A stretch of DNA of 58,596 nt. Origin: Lachnospiraceae bacterium UBA3814 (GTDB lineage Bacteria > Bacillota > Clostridia > Lachnospirales > Lachnospiraceae). How positions within the stretch are numbered: position 1 is the first letter of the stretch; each line of letters starts with the position of its first letter. This document shows positions 1 to 7,942 of this stretch, piece by piece. The stretch lies in NCBI GenBank assembly GCA_002368575.1, contig DFEA01000012.1:1-58596 (forward strand). Reading direction: 5' to 3'. Made by a program: the position numbers and the translations under genes. The notes below the pieces were generated by a model. It had not been told where the DNA came from, did no database searches, and worked only from the letters and a program-made list of their open reading frames with translations.

Positions 1-633
1 GGCATTTCCGCCATCAATACCATCAGGAGCATTGTGGGGATAAACCCTCATACCTATGTGTCCTCACCCGCGGTAAAGGGACAGTCAGCCGTAGGAGGCT
101 ACAGCGGAAAGGCGGTAAAGCCCATTGCCCTCCGTTTCATTGCCGAGCTTGGAAAGAATGAAAGGCTTGCGGGAATGCATATAAGCGGCATGGGCGGCAT
201 AGAAACCTGGCTGGACGCGCTGGAGTTTTTGCTGCTCGGCGCGGGCAGCGTTCAGGTCACCACGGCTGTGATGCAGTATGGCTACAGGATCATAGACGAT
301 CTTAAGGCGGGGCTTAACTATTACCTGGCTGAGAAGGGCTTTAAGAGCGTAAATGAGGTTAAGGGCCTTGCGCTTTCTTCTGTCAGCGATTCGACGGACG
401 TGCTGGAACGGGATTCGATAATCTATCCCAAATTCAGCCTTAATAAATGTACCGGCTGCGGGCGCTGCGAGACATCATGCTCGGACGGGGGCCATCAGGC
501 CATCAGGCTTTCCGGGGATAACAGGCCCGGCCTTGATCCAACAAAGTGCGTGGGCTGTCATCTGTGTGTACTCGTATGCCCGGAACAGGCGATAACACCG
601 GGACGCAAGCGCATTACGCCGGGGAATAAATGA
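1..633 (+). CDS. PreA-like dihydropyrimidine/dihydroorotate dehydrogenase, C-terminal part (5'-partial)
   Basis: The frame is open from base 1 and ends at TGA 631-633, so the N-terminal part lies outside the window. The visible part has the end of a TIM-barrel flavoprotein of the dihydroorotate dehydrogenase family (GIETWLDALEFLLLGAG, which in this family helps bind FMN phosphate), followed by a ferredoxin-like tail with two 4Fe-4S motifs: CTGCGRCETSC and CVGCHLCVLVCP. This domain order is known from PreA, the catalytic subunit of NAD-dependent dihydropyrimidine dehydrogenase, which reduces uracil or thymine using electrons from PreT. No PreT gene is visible downstream. The exact substrate is inferred and a related DHOD-like enzyme is possible. 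Confidence 0.85.
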   Translation, partial: GISAINTIRSIVGINPHTYVSSPAVKGQSAVGGYSGKAVKPIALRFIAELGKNERLAGMHISGMGGIETWLDALEFLLLGAGSVQVTTAVMQYGYRIIDDLKAGLNYYLAEKGFKSVNEVKGLALSSVSDSTDVLERDSIIYPKFSLNKCTGCGRCETSCSDGGHQAIRLSGDNRPGLDPTKCVGCHLCVLVCPEQAITPGRKRITPGNK

Positions 634-722
634 AATGCCCGCGGCATCGGATCCGCAGGAAAAACAGAGGGAATCAGAGATCAACAGGTAAGATGGTATT
701 CAGGCATAAAGGAATGATAATA

Positions 723-851
723 ATGGTAAATGCCGGCGGAAGGGTTTTATGCAAGGTCATGGAGAAAACAGAGGAAGGCTATCTTCTGCGCTATACCTCT
801 GTTCCGCCTGGCTATGATTCCTGGATCAGAGAAAGGAGGCTTAACATATGA
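723..851 (+). CDS. Small unknown protein (42 aa), coupled to the metallo-hydrolase
   Basis: ATG 723 is preceded by AAAGGA at a workable distance, and the stop overlaps the next start as ATGA (848-851), which suggests translational coupling. In-frame starts at 714, 693 and 630 are alternatives, the last overlapping the PreA-like stop. The peptide begins MVNAGGRVLCKVMEKTEEGY and ends in a basic RERRLNI tail. It has no membrane segment, signal peptide or recognised domain. It may be a real small protein or a leader that couples translation of the hydrolase. Confidence 0.4.
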   Translation: MVNAGGRVLCKVMEKTEEGYLLRYTSVPPGYDSWIRERRLNI

Positions 852-1645
852 GTGCTTCCGGACTCACACTGAAGGTACTTGGGACAAGAGGCTCTATGGC
901 TGTTCACGGAAGAATGTACTCCGTATTTGGCGGAGCCACCTCCTGTTATCTGGTGCGGGCAGGGGAGGATACGGTGATCCTGGATGCGGGGAGCGGGCTT
1001 CTGAATGCGCCGGTTGATACCCCGAGGCCTCCGGTGATCCTTATAAGCCACCTGCATCTTGATCATCTGCTGGGGCTTGGAATGTATCCGAGGCTCTCAA
1101 AAAAGGGGGCGGAAACGGAAATCTACGTGCCCGCGGCGGACAGCCGTGAAGCAAGTGAGAGTCTTAACAGTCTGTATTCCCCGCCGCTCTGGCCGGTCCG
1201 CCTGGATCAGTATGCGGGAACTGTCAGGATAAAGCCCCTGATGTTTCCGATAATGGTAGGAGAGATCCGGGTCGATGGAGTTATGGGCTGCCACCCGGGG
1301 GGCTGTGCTGTCATGAGGCTCAGCTATGGAGGCAGGTCGATAGTATATCTGACTGATTACGAGCATGAGGAGGCTTCCTTTGATAAAATGACTGATTTTG
1401 CGAGGGGAGCGGATCTTATACTCTATGACGGGCAGTATACAGAAGAGGAATATGAACAGAAAAAGGGCTTTGGCCATTCCACACCGGAGAAGGGCCTGGA
1501 GCTTCTTGAGCGTTCGGAGGCCGGACGGCTTCTGATAGTACATCATGATCCCCAGAACGGCGACGAGGAGCTTTTAAAGAGAGAGCAGCTGCTCAACAGG
1601 AAGGATGTCTCCTATGCAAGGCAGGGCGAGGAGATATACATATAG
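848..1645 (+). CDS. Metallo-beta-lactamase-fold hydrolase (265 aa)
   Basis: The protein has the metal-binding signature HLHLDH (H68, H70, D72, H73), the following glycine-rich LLGLG, a later CHPGG and LTDYEHE (third metal-ligand region) and a C-terminal LIVHHDP. It starts LTLKVLGTRGSMAV, the first strand of RNase Z/PhnP-like members of the superfamily, which act on phosphodiesters. A strong AGGAGG site lies eight bases before the ATG. It shares an ATGA overlap with the small upstream ORF, and a VOC gene follows 39 bases downstream. The likely role is a cytoplasmic one- or two-zinc phosphodiesterase; the substrate cannot be read from the sequence. Confidence 0.85.
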   Translation: MSASGLTLKVLGTRGSMAVHGRMYSVFGGATSCYLVRAGEDTVILDAGSGLLNAPVDTPRPPVILISHLHLDHLLGLGMYPRLSKKGAETEIYVPAADSREASESLNSLYSPPLWPVRLDQYAGTVRIKPLMFPIMVGEIRVDGVMGCHPGGCAVMRLSYGGRSIVYLTDYEHEEASFDKMTDFARGADLILYDGQYTEEEYEQKKGFGHSTPEKGLELLERSEAGRLLIVHHDPQNGDEELLKREQLLNRKDVSYARQGEEIYI

Positions 1646-1684
1646 CGGCTTAAGCTGATGACATTGGTTCAAGGAGGTAATTAA

Positions 1685-2065
1685 ATGTTAAAACCGGATC
1701 ATATAACCATTAATGTGACAGATCTTGAGAAAAGCCTTGATTTCTACGGCCGGATACTGGGCCTGAAGCAGCTGGAGACTGTGGATATGGGCGATCACAG
1801 GCTGTATTATTTTGCAATTACGGATTCCTTAAGGCTGGAGCTTATTACCTATGAGGATGACTTCGGTGAGGCACATCCCCATGAAAAGACCAGAGGGCTG
1901 TACAGGCATCTTGCGTTTTCCTGCGACAGTGTGGATGAGCTGTATAAGCGTCTGAAGGAAAACGGGATAGACTGTCCCGAGCCTGAGGATGTAAAAAAGC
2001 TTAATTTCCGGAATATCCTTGTAAAGGATCCAAACGGTGTGGAACTGGAATTCATCACCTACTGA
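1685..2065 (+). CDS. VOC-family (glyoxalase/dioxygenase fold) protein (126 aa)
   Basis: One full vicinal-oxygen-chelate unit: it opens with KPDHITINVTDLEKSLDFY and ends DPNGVELEFITY, the two ends of the beta-alpha-beta-beta-beta pair typical of lactoylglutathione lyase-like proteins. Likely metal ligands are His6 near the start and Glu in the final VELEF strand. Length is normal for a single-subunit member. An AAGGAGG ribosome site sits eight bases before the ATG. Known family members isomerise or open substrates on a bound metal, or bind antibiotics. Methylglyoxal detoxification is possible but unproven. It closes a rightward gene group, and decayed opp genes follow on the other strand. Confidence 0.85.
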   Translation: MLKPDHITINVTDLEKSLDFYGRILGLKQLETVDMGDHRLYYFAITDSLRLELITYEDDFGEAHPHEKTRGLYRHLAFSCDSVDELYKRLKENGIDCPEPEDVKKLNFRNILVKDPNGVELEFITY

Positions 2066-2077
2066 AAGGCGTCCGCC

Positions 2078-2589
2078 TTACTTCGGATCAAAGGCATCCC
2101 TGAGCCCGTCTGCCACGAGATTGCAGGCTATCATAAGAGCGATAAGTATGAGCATGCAGGGGAAAAGCCTGTAGGGATACAGGAGGCAGTTGTCAAAGCC
2201 CTCCGATATAAGCCTTCCCAGTGAGCAGCTCCTTAAAGAGGATGAATGCGCTGCCTTTCCCCCAGAGTCCTTGCGGCAAGGATGAACTCCTGATCCTTAA
2301 GCCTTAAGACCTGGGCCCTTGCTATCAGGCTCATCTCCATCCAGCCGGTAAGCATAAGGGCGATCAGGATCGAGCTGATCCCGGGCTTTAAGATCAGCAT
2401 CAGGATCGTAACTATAACAAGTGTCGGTATGCTTCCGGCGACATCGACTATCTGCTGCATTATGAAATCCGTCCTGCCGCCGATGAAGCCGGATATCATA
2501 CCGTAATTCATACCTATTATTCGGGTCCCGAAGCTCTGACTGAGATTCCTGACCTCAAGCAGCACCTTTGCGTTATCAGAAGCCGGCAT
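2078..2589 (-). pseudogene. Remnant: oppF N-terminus joined to internally deleted oppC
   Basis: Read leftward from 2589, the first codons give MPASDNAKVLLEVRNLSQSF, the start of an OppF-type peptide-ABC ATPase. The reading then passes straight into the interior of an OppC-type permease (YGMISGFIGGRTDFIMQQI, then a TM segment and the EAA-like loop ending AARTLGE). That frame stops at 2233. A second piece, in another frame, gives GRLISEGFDN, CNLVADGLRDAFDPK and stop at 2078-2080, which matches the usual C-terminus of OppC. So an ATPase start was fused to a permease middle and at least one further deletion or frameshift removed part of oppC. No functional product is expected. Confidence 0.85.
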
Positions 2590-2875
2590 AGTCTTTGGCC
2601 TCCTTTTTCATTTTATCGATCCTTTTCTGAAGGGCCGCAGGCCTTTCCACCTTCGGAGCCCTCTCATCAAGGAGCCAGGTTGCCGCGTAATGGGTATTGG
2701 AGACCTTAAACATAGGAGGCTCCTCCTTGAAATCGATCTCAAGGGCGTATGGATTCCTCGGAGCAAAGGCATCACCCTCGGGCTCCTTTGAAAGATAGGG
2801 AGGAGTCCCGGGAATGGAATAGAGCTCCTCACCGGAGTCGGTATCCGGTATCGCGGAAAGAAGCTCGTTCTTCAT
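2576..2875 (-). pseudogene. Remnant: C-terminal part of oppD (peptide ABC transporter ATPase)
   Basis: The 99-codon frame encodes only the end of an OppD-type ATPase. It has the IPGTPP motif, the DAFAPRNPYAL segment and the HYAATWLL C-terminal helix, which belong to the oligopeptide-binding C-terminal region of this family. Walker A, signature and Walker B motifs are all absent, and the sequence upstream of 2875 does not continue the gene. Its stop overlaps the oppF-like start at 2589, as in intact oppD-oppF pairs, so the original order was oppD then oppF. It is a gene fragment. Confidence 0.85.
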
Positions 2876-2949
2876 TATTTTTCATAGTCAACGAATTTAA
2901 TTCCGTTTACTGTAAGCATTCGTGGTCAAAGGCCGTATATAAACCTTCT

Positions 2950-5244
2950 TCAGGCCTGAGCGCCTGTCAGCCGTTTTTCAAACTCCTCCTGTATGAGGGG
3001 CTTTGCAAAGTAAAAGCCCTGAAAAAGCATACAGCCCATGTCAAGAAGTATATCAAACTGCTCCCTTGTTTCAACACCCTCGGTAAGCGGATGGATCCCG
3101 AGGTCACGGGACAGCTTTATGATATTTTTTACGATGGTGTTGGCCCTGCTGTTTTCCTTTGACTCTGACAGGAATTTCATATCGATCTTTAAGACATCCA
3201 CGGGCATGTCCTTTAACATGTTCAGTGATGAATATCCGCTGCCGAAGTCATCCATCTCCACTATAAAGCCGTTTTGCCTGAACTCCTCAAGGATCTTCAT
3301 TCTGTCGTCCGTATCGCTCATCATGCTGGTCTCGGTGACCTCGATCCTCAGATTTGCGGGATCAAGATCATATTCCCGGATGAGCGCAAGGATATCTGAA
3401 AGAACGTCTGTCAGGTAAAAATCCTTCGGGGAGACATTTATCGAAAGAAAGAGGTCGGGATGGCTTTTCCTCCAGCCCGAAAGGATCCTGCAGGCACATC
3501 GCCAGATATGCTTGTCCACATCCACTATCATGCCGTTTTCCTCAAAAAGGGGGATAAATTCATTCGGCGGCATGAAGCCGCGATCGGGATGGATCCATCT
3601 TGCAAGCGCCTCCGCCCCGACTATCCTGCCGCTTCGGTCAACGATCGGCTGCAGGTACGGAATGAGCTGGTTTTCGGAGATGGCGGCCGAAAGCTCCGAG
3701 GAGATCTCCTGATTCCGGCGCACCTTCTCACGGATCGCGCTGTCGTAGAAGGCGATATGCGTTTTATAGTCATTCCGGATGGAATCAAGAGCCAGGCGGG
3801 CCCTGTCGAAAAGGATGGAGGCATCCTTATCCTCCGGGCTGATATCACAGAAGCCTATATGAATGACAAGATGATGCTCCGTGCTTCCTTTTTTGATCTT
3901 AAAATCCGACAGATCCTTCTCAAGGACCTCGGGAATGAAGAGCTTTTTAGGGATACAGGAGCCAAAGGTATCTCCGGACAGGCGCCCGTAAATACAGGAC
4001 GCGTCGGAATAGCTCCGTATCCAGTCCGCCACACTTGTGAGCGCATAGTCGCCGAACTCCTTTCCGTATATATCGTTTACGATCTTAAATTCGCTGACAT
4101 CGATAAGGGCGATGTAGTGCTCGGAAAGCTCATTCCGCTTAAGCCTTCCCGATATCCTCTGGAGCAGGAATTCTCTGGTATAAAGGCCGGTCAGCGCATC
4201 ATGATTTGCGGCATAAACCTCCCGCTCAAGCATGAGCCTTTCCTCTGTAATATCTCTTACATAAATATAGGAGCCGAGCTTTCTTCCCTTTTCATCATAA
4301 AAGCTTCCGTGATCCAGAACATAATACCAGGTCTCATCACCGCTTTTGCGGATAAGCTCATTATTTGACTGCTCGGGAAGCTCATCCTTGCTTCCGAAGA
4401 ACTCCTCAAGCCTTTTCCCGGCTTTTTCGTATTCCCCGCTCTCAATGCCTGTAAGCTCGATGCCGGGCTCATTGGCCCAGATACAGATCCCGTCGGGCGC
4501 GTATAAAAAGATGGCTTCCGTCGTACTCGAAACGATATTGGCAAGCATCCGGTCCAGAAGCCGTAACGGTCTGTAGTAAATGGTGAAATAAAAGATAAGG
4601 AGACCAAAAATAACAAAACCCGCCATGGACCGGTCTATGGGGGTACGGGAGAAGATATAAAAGGTCTGCCATATGGCGCCGGCAAGCATGCTGAAGAGTA
4701 TGACCGCGTACTGCTCCCGGTAGATCCCCGGCATCTTAATACACATGATAAGGAAAATAAACATTATCATGAGAAGGGTCCCGTAGCAGACTATGCGGTG
4801 ATAGGTCTGTCCCCCAAGGGGTACCATCTGAAAATACGGAAGCCCGTAGACCTCGATCTCCTGCAGGGTAAAGGCATGCCCGAAAAAAGGATTCATGGTT
4901 AACTGAATAATGTCAAGGACCAGAAGAGCATAGACCCAGACCGGCGCTTTCCACCCATTTTCCTTTGAGGAGGAATTGGGCTTGCAGTACTCGCTCGTAA
5001 AGCCTGTCAGCGCGATCATGATAAGATCCATGCCGATATAGTAGCAGTAGCAGCCGATAAGCGCGGGTATGCGGCGCTGTGCGCCTATGATGATCATGTT
5101 CCCGAGCACGGGCGGGATAAGCGAAAGGCAGAGAAGGCTCACAAAACGGCCGATGGGCTTTTCGGAGCGGCGTGCCAGAATGGCACAGAGTGCCAGCAGG
5201 GCGATCATAAAAGCAAAAACCAGAACGTAGACAGATCTAATCAT
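2950..5244 (-). CDS. Membrane PAS-GGDEF-EAL protein, probable c-di-GMP phosphodiesterase (764 aa)
   Basis: About seven N-terminal membrane helices (residues 1-230, 7TM-sensor type) are followed by a PAS domain (about 235-340), a GGDEF domain and an EAL domain. The GGDEF signature is SGDTF, so cyclase activity is unlikely. The EAL domain keeps EALARW (E near 545), SINVSPKDF, EVTETSMM, MDDFGSGYSS, LKIDMKFL, EGVET and QGFYF, consistent with an active phosphodiesterase that cleaves c-di-GMP. ATG 5244 is preferred because CCGGAGAG precedes it; a TTG at 5271 is possible. An extended -10 on the same strand lies at 5290-5298. The degenerate GGDEF may serve as a GTP-sensing regulatory domain. Confidence 0.88.
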   Translation of the reverse strand: MIRSVYVLVFAFMIALLALCAILARRSEKPIGRFVSLLCLSLIPPVLGNMIIIGAQRRIPALIGCYCYYIGMDLIMIALTGFTSEYCKPNSSSKENGWKAPVWVYALLVLDIIQLTMNPFFGHAFTLQEIEVYGLPYFQMVPLGGQTYHRIVCYGTLLMIMFIFLIMCIKMPGIYREQYAVILFSMLAGAIWQTFYIFSRTPIDRSMAGFVIFGLLIFYFTIYYRPLRLLDRMLANIVSSTTEAIFLYAPDGICIWANEPGIELTGIESGEYEKAGKRLEEFFGSKDELPEQSNNELIRKSGDETWYYVLDHGSFYDEKGRKLGSYIYVRDITEERLMLEREVYAANHDALTGLYTREFLLQRISGRLKRNELSEHYIALIDVSEFKIVNDIYGKEFGDYALTSVADWIRSYSDASCIYGRLSGDTFGSCIPKKLFIPEVLEKDLSDFKIKKGSTEHHLVIHIGFCDISPEDKDASILFDRARLALDSIRNDYKTHIAFYDSAIREKVRRNQEISSELSAAISENQLIPYLQPIVDRSGRIVGAEALARWIHPDRGFMPPNEFIPLFEENGMIVDVDKHIWRCACRILSGWRKSHPDLFLSINVSPKDFYLTDVLSDILALIREYDLDPANLRIEVTETSMMSDTDDRMKILEEFRQNGFIVEMDDFGSGYSSLNMLKDMPVDVLKIDMKFLSESKENSRANTIVKNIIKLSRDLGIHPLTEGVETREQFDILLDMGCMLFQGFYFAKPLIQEEFEKRLTGAQA

Positions 5245-5289
5245 ATATGTAAAAACTCTCCGGATGATCAAGAAAAAATAATATACAAT

Positions 5290-5298
5290 ATTATAACA
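5290..5298 (-). promoter_or_regulatory. Extended -10 promoter for the EAL gene
   Basis: On the minus strand the sequence reads TGTTATAAT, a consensus -10 with the TGn extension, about 45 bases upstream of the preferred ATG. No good -35 is present at 17 bases, which is usual for extended -10 promoters. Confidence 0.5.
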
Positions 5299-5385
5299 TA
5301 TGTATCGGGGATATCGGTATAAAATAAATTAAAAGTCAATATTTCCAACGAAAACCGAACCCGCTGAATGACCGCATCAAAACAG

Positions 5386-5414
5386 TACACTTATCCCTGT
5401 ATCTGTGCTATACT
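5386..5414 (+). promoter_or_regulatory. Putative promoter for the 5482 gene
   Basis: TACACT and TATACT are separated by 17 bases, with a TGC extension before the -10. It lies about 70 bases upstream of the next start codon. The -35 is weak. Confidence 0.4.
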
Positions 5415-5481
5415 AAGACAACGGCATAAATATCTGTCGTTTGCTGTATGCGGAGGGCGCCGGCGGAAGAGGGAAGGGATA

Positions 5482-6051
5482 ATGGCTGGTTTTTTAAGAA
5501 GGATGAGATCAGGACGGCCCGGTTTACATAATTCGGGAGAGCTGCCTGACAGAGAGGCTCTGAAGGAAAGGCTTTTAAAGTCGTACTCTGTTTATTATAA
5601 TGTTTCTGTTATGGGAATAAGGGAGCCCTTTTTTGCCGAGGCGGAATTTCATGAGAAGAACGATCATTATTTTCTGGTAAGGTCGGCGAGGCTGTCTGAA
5701 AGCGATTCGAACGAATACGTTTATTTTGCACAGACCGGGTGCCTGGGAACGGACGAGCTTTCTGCCATGTGTGAGGAGGCCTTCAGAAGGGGGCTTTTTA
5801 TGTGCAGGCCTCACAGCGGGCACAGGAATACGGACGTACTGCTTTATGTCCTTGCCGATTCGATCCCGGAGGAGACCGTAAGACAGATAGGCGGCATCCG
5901 GATGTACCGAAGCTATAAGCACACCTTCTGGGGGTGGAGCAAGTTCAGGCTGGTTGCTATCGACGTTTCAAAGGGGGAAGCCTTTTATAACCGGGAGGGA
6001 AGACTTCTTGAAGCTGTCGTTTGTAACATAATGTATGGTGAACGGAGCTGA
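5482..6051 (+). CDS. Unknown protein upstream of cstA (189 aa)
   Basis: ATG 5482 is chosen because GGGAAGGG precedes it closely; the frame is open farther upstream to 5368 but without a ribosome site. No signal peptide, membrane helix or known motif is seen. The middle is mixed alpha/beta with aromatic-rich segments (ENDHYFLVRSARL, YVYFAQTG) and the end is YKHTFWGWSKFRLVAIDV. It is separated from cstA by 67 bases that hold two hairpins, so it may share its transcript. Function is unknown. Confidence 0.7.
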   Translation: MAGFLRRMRSGRPGLHNSGELPDREALKERLLKSYSVYYNVSVMGIREPFFAEAEFHEKNDHYFLVRSARLSESDSNEYVYFAQTGCLGTDELSAMCEEAFRRGLFMCRPHSGHRNTDVLLYVLADSIPEETVRQIGGIRMYRSYKHTFWGWSKFRLVAIDVSKGEAFYNREGRLLEAVVCNIMYGERS

Positions 6052-6085
6052 TCCGTTTGCCGGGGAAACGGTTCTGTCCGTTTCC
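6041..6085 (+). repeat. Two tandem hairpins between the 5482 gene and cstA
   Basis: AACGGA 6041-6046 pairs with TCCGTT 6052-6057. GGAAACGG 6064-6071 pairs with CCGTTTCC 6078-6085 around a six-base loop. Neither is followed by a run of T, so simple terminators are unlikely. The AACGGA/TCCGTT core recurs in other intergenic gaps of this window. Confidence 0.6.
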
Positions 6086-6118
6086 TGAAATACCATATTT
6101 TTTTAGGAGGGTGGGAAA

Positions 6119-7834
6119 ATGAATGCATTACTGATCATTATTGCGGCTATCGCGATCCTTGTTGTCGGTTATATCACCTATGGATCGTGGTTGTGCAAAC
6201 AGTGGGGGATCGATCCGTCAAAAAAGACCCCGGCCTATGAGAAAGAGGATGGTGTGGATTATGTCGCCGCAAAGCCGGCGGTATTAATGGGACATCACTT
6301 TTCCTCAATAGCGGGCGCGGGTCCTATCAACGGTCCTATTCAGGCCTCTGTTTTCGGGTGGGTCCCGGTGTTTTTATGGTGTGTTTTCGGCGGTATCTTC
6401 TTCGGCGGACTTCAGGATTTCGGATCGCTTTTTGCCTCCATCAGGCATGACGGGAAGAGCGTGGGAGAGATCATAGGCGATACCATGGGTAAGAGAGCAA
6501 AAAGGCTGTTTATTATTTTTGCGCTCCTGGTGCTTATCCTTGTCATCGCTTCCTTCGTAAATGTGGTCGCCGGAACCTTTATGACACTTGCGGACGATCC
6601 GTCACGGGGCTTTGTCACTAAGCCTACGGGCAATCAGACGACTGCCATGATCTCGCTTCTGTTTATTGTGATCGCGATCATCTACGGCTATGTGACCAAC
6701 AGGCTGGGAGTAAAGACTCTGCCGGCCTCGATCGGCGGTATCGCAGCCATCATCGTCATCACAGTGATAGGACTGAATCTCGGCTTTGCCATGAGCCGTA
6801 CTGCCTGGATCGTTTTTATCGGAGCCTACATCACTATCGCGTCCCTTGTACCGGTGTGGATACTGCTTCAGCCCAGGGATTATCTGTCGAGCTTCCTGCT
6901 TTATGCCATGATGGCGCTTGCGGTGATAGGAATACTGATATCGGCCTTTACAAAGTCGGCAACGTTTACCATACCTGCCTTTACAGGGTGGAGCACCAGC
7001 GTCGGGACACTTTTCCCCGCGCTGTTTATCACGGTCGCCTGCGGAGCATGCTCGGGCTTTCACAGCCTTATCTCTACCGGCACTACCTCCAAGCAGCTGG
7101 ATAACGAAAAAAATGCCAAGGCTATCGGCTACGGCTCCATGCTGGTGGAATCGGCACTCGGGATAGTATCGCTTATAGCGGTGGGAATGGTTTACCAGAC
7201 CTATCTGGACGGAGGCTTCGGATCACCGTCTGCTGCCTTCGGTTCAGGCATCGCTCTTATGTTCGGCGGAGAAGGAACGGGAGCATATGAAACGGTAAGG
7301 GCTCTTCTTACCCTTGCTGTTTCGGTATTTGCGCTTACCTCTCTGGATACCGGTACCAGACTTTCCCGTTTCATGTTCTCGGAACTCTTCCTTACGGAGG
7401 ATGAGAAAAGCTGGCAGGATGCAAAGGGCATAAGGAAGGTTCTGGCCCATCCCCTTGTGGGAACCCTGTTCATGGTTGTCGTAGGCTGCATACTGGGAGG
7501 ACTTTCACTGTCGCAGATATGGGGTCTTTTCGGCGCCGCCAATCAGCTGCTTGCCGGGATCGCACTGCTTGCCGTATGTACCTGGCTTGGGGATGTGGGA
7601 AAGAACAACAGGATGTTTTTCATACCCATGGGCTTTATGCTGATCGCTACCCTTACAAGCCTTGTGATCACCGTATTTAAAAAGCTTTCGATGATCGGCT
7701 CGGGAACGGCTCAGTGGGGAGACTGGTTCCAGCTTCTGTTTGCCGCTGCCATGGCTGTCCTTGCGGTCATTCTTGCCATAGAGGGGATACAGACCCTTAC
7801 CAGGCAGAAGGGCAGGGCAGGAGCAAGGGCCTGA
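6119..7834 (+). CDS. cstA: CstA/BtsT-family transporter (571 aa)
   Basis: This is a polytopic membrane protein with the family hallmarks near the N-terminus: MGHHFSSIAGAGPINGPIQA and FGGIFFGGLQDFGSLFASIRH. About 15-16 hydrophobic helices follow, with CGACSGFHSLISTGTTSK in the middle and SLDTGTRLSRFM later. Known members (CstA, BtsT) carry pyruvate or peptides across the cell membrane with protons and are induced when carbon is short. The length fits the shorter Gram-positive type. TTAGGAGGG precedes ATG 6119. A long hairpin follows the gene. The substrate is not decided by sequence. Confidence 0.92.
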   Translation: MNALLIIIAAIAILVVGYITYGSWLCKQWGIDPSKKTPAYEKEDGVDYVAAKPAVLMGHHFSSIAGAGPINGPIQASVFGWVPVFLWCVFGGIFFGGLQDFGSLFASIRHDGKSVGEIIGDTMGKRAKRLFIIFALLVLILVIASFVNVVAGTFMTLADDPSRGFVTKPTGNQTTAMISLLFIVIAIIYGYVTNRLGVKTLPASIGGIAAIIVITVIGLNLGFAMSRTAWIVFIGAYITIASLVPVWILLQPRDYLSSFLLYAMMALAVIGILISAFTKSATFTIPAFTGWSTSVGTLFPALFITVACGACSGFHSLISTGTTSKQLDNEKNAKAIGYGSMLVESALGIVSLIAVGMVYQTYLDGGFGSPSAAFGSGIALMFGGEGTGAYETVRALLTLAVSVFALTSLDTGTRLSRFMFSELFLTEDEKSWQDAKGIRKVLAHPLVGTLFMVVVGCILGGLSLSQIWGLFGAANQLLAGIALLAVCTWLGDVGKNNRMFFIPMGFMLIATLTSLVITVFKKLSMIGSGTAQWGDWFQLLFAAAMAVLAVILAIEGIQTLTRQKGRAGARA

Positions 7835-7889
7835 TCCTTTGCAGCAATCATTTTCGGGTGATGCCTTAAGGGCGGATCCCGTATACAAA

Positions 7890-7919
7890 GGGGCGGGGCA
7901 CATTTCTGTGCCACGCCCC
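7890..7919. terminator. Hairpin between converging genes (cstA end)
   Basis: GGGGCG plus GGCAC (7890-7901) pair with GTGCC plus CGCCCC (7908-7919), with one mismatch and a six-base loop. A short T-rich stretch follows on either strand (CTTTAT to the right, CCTTTG when read leftward), so it could stop transcription from both sides. Confidence 0.65.
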
Positions 7920-7942
7920 GCTTTATCACAGAGCCGCCGACC

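Noticed and set aside
3460..4368. 302-codon plus-strand ORF inside the EAL gene
   Set aside because: It is a shadow of the GGDEF-EAL coding sequence, whose conserved motifs fix the minus strand.
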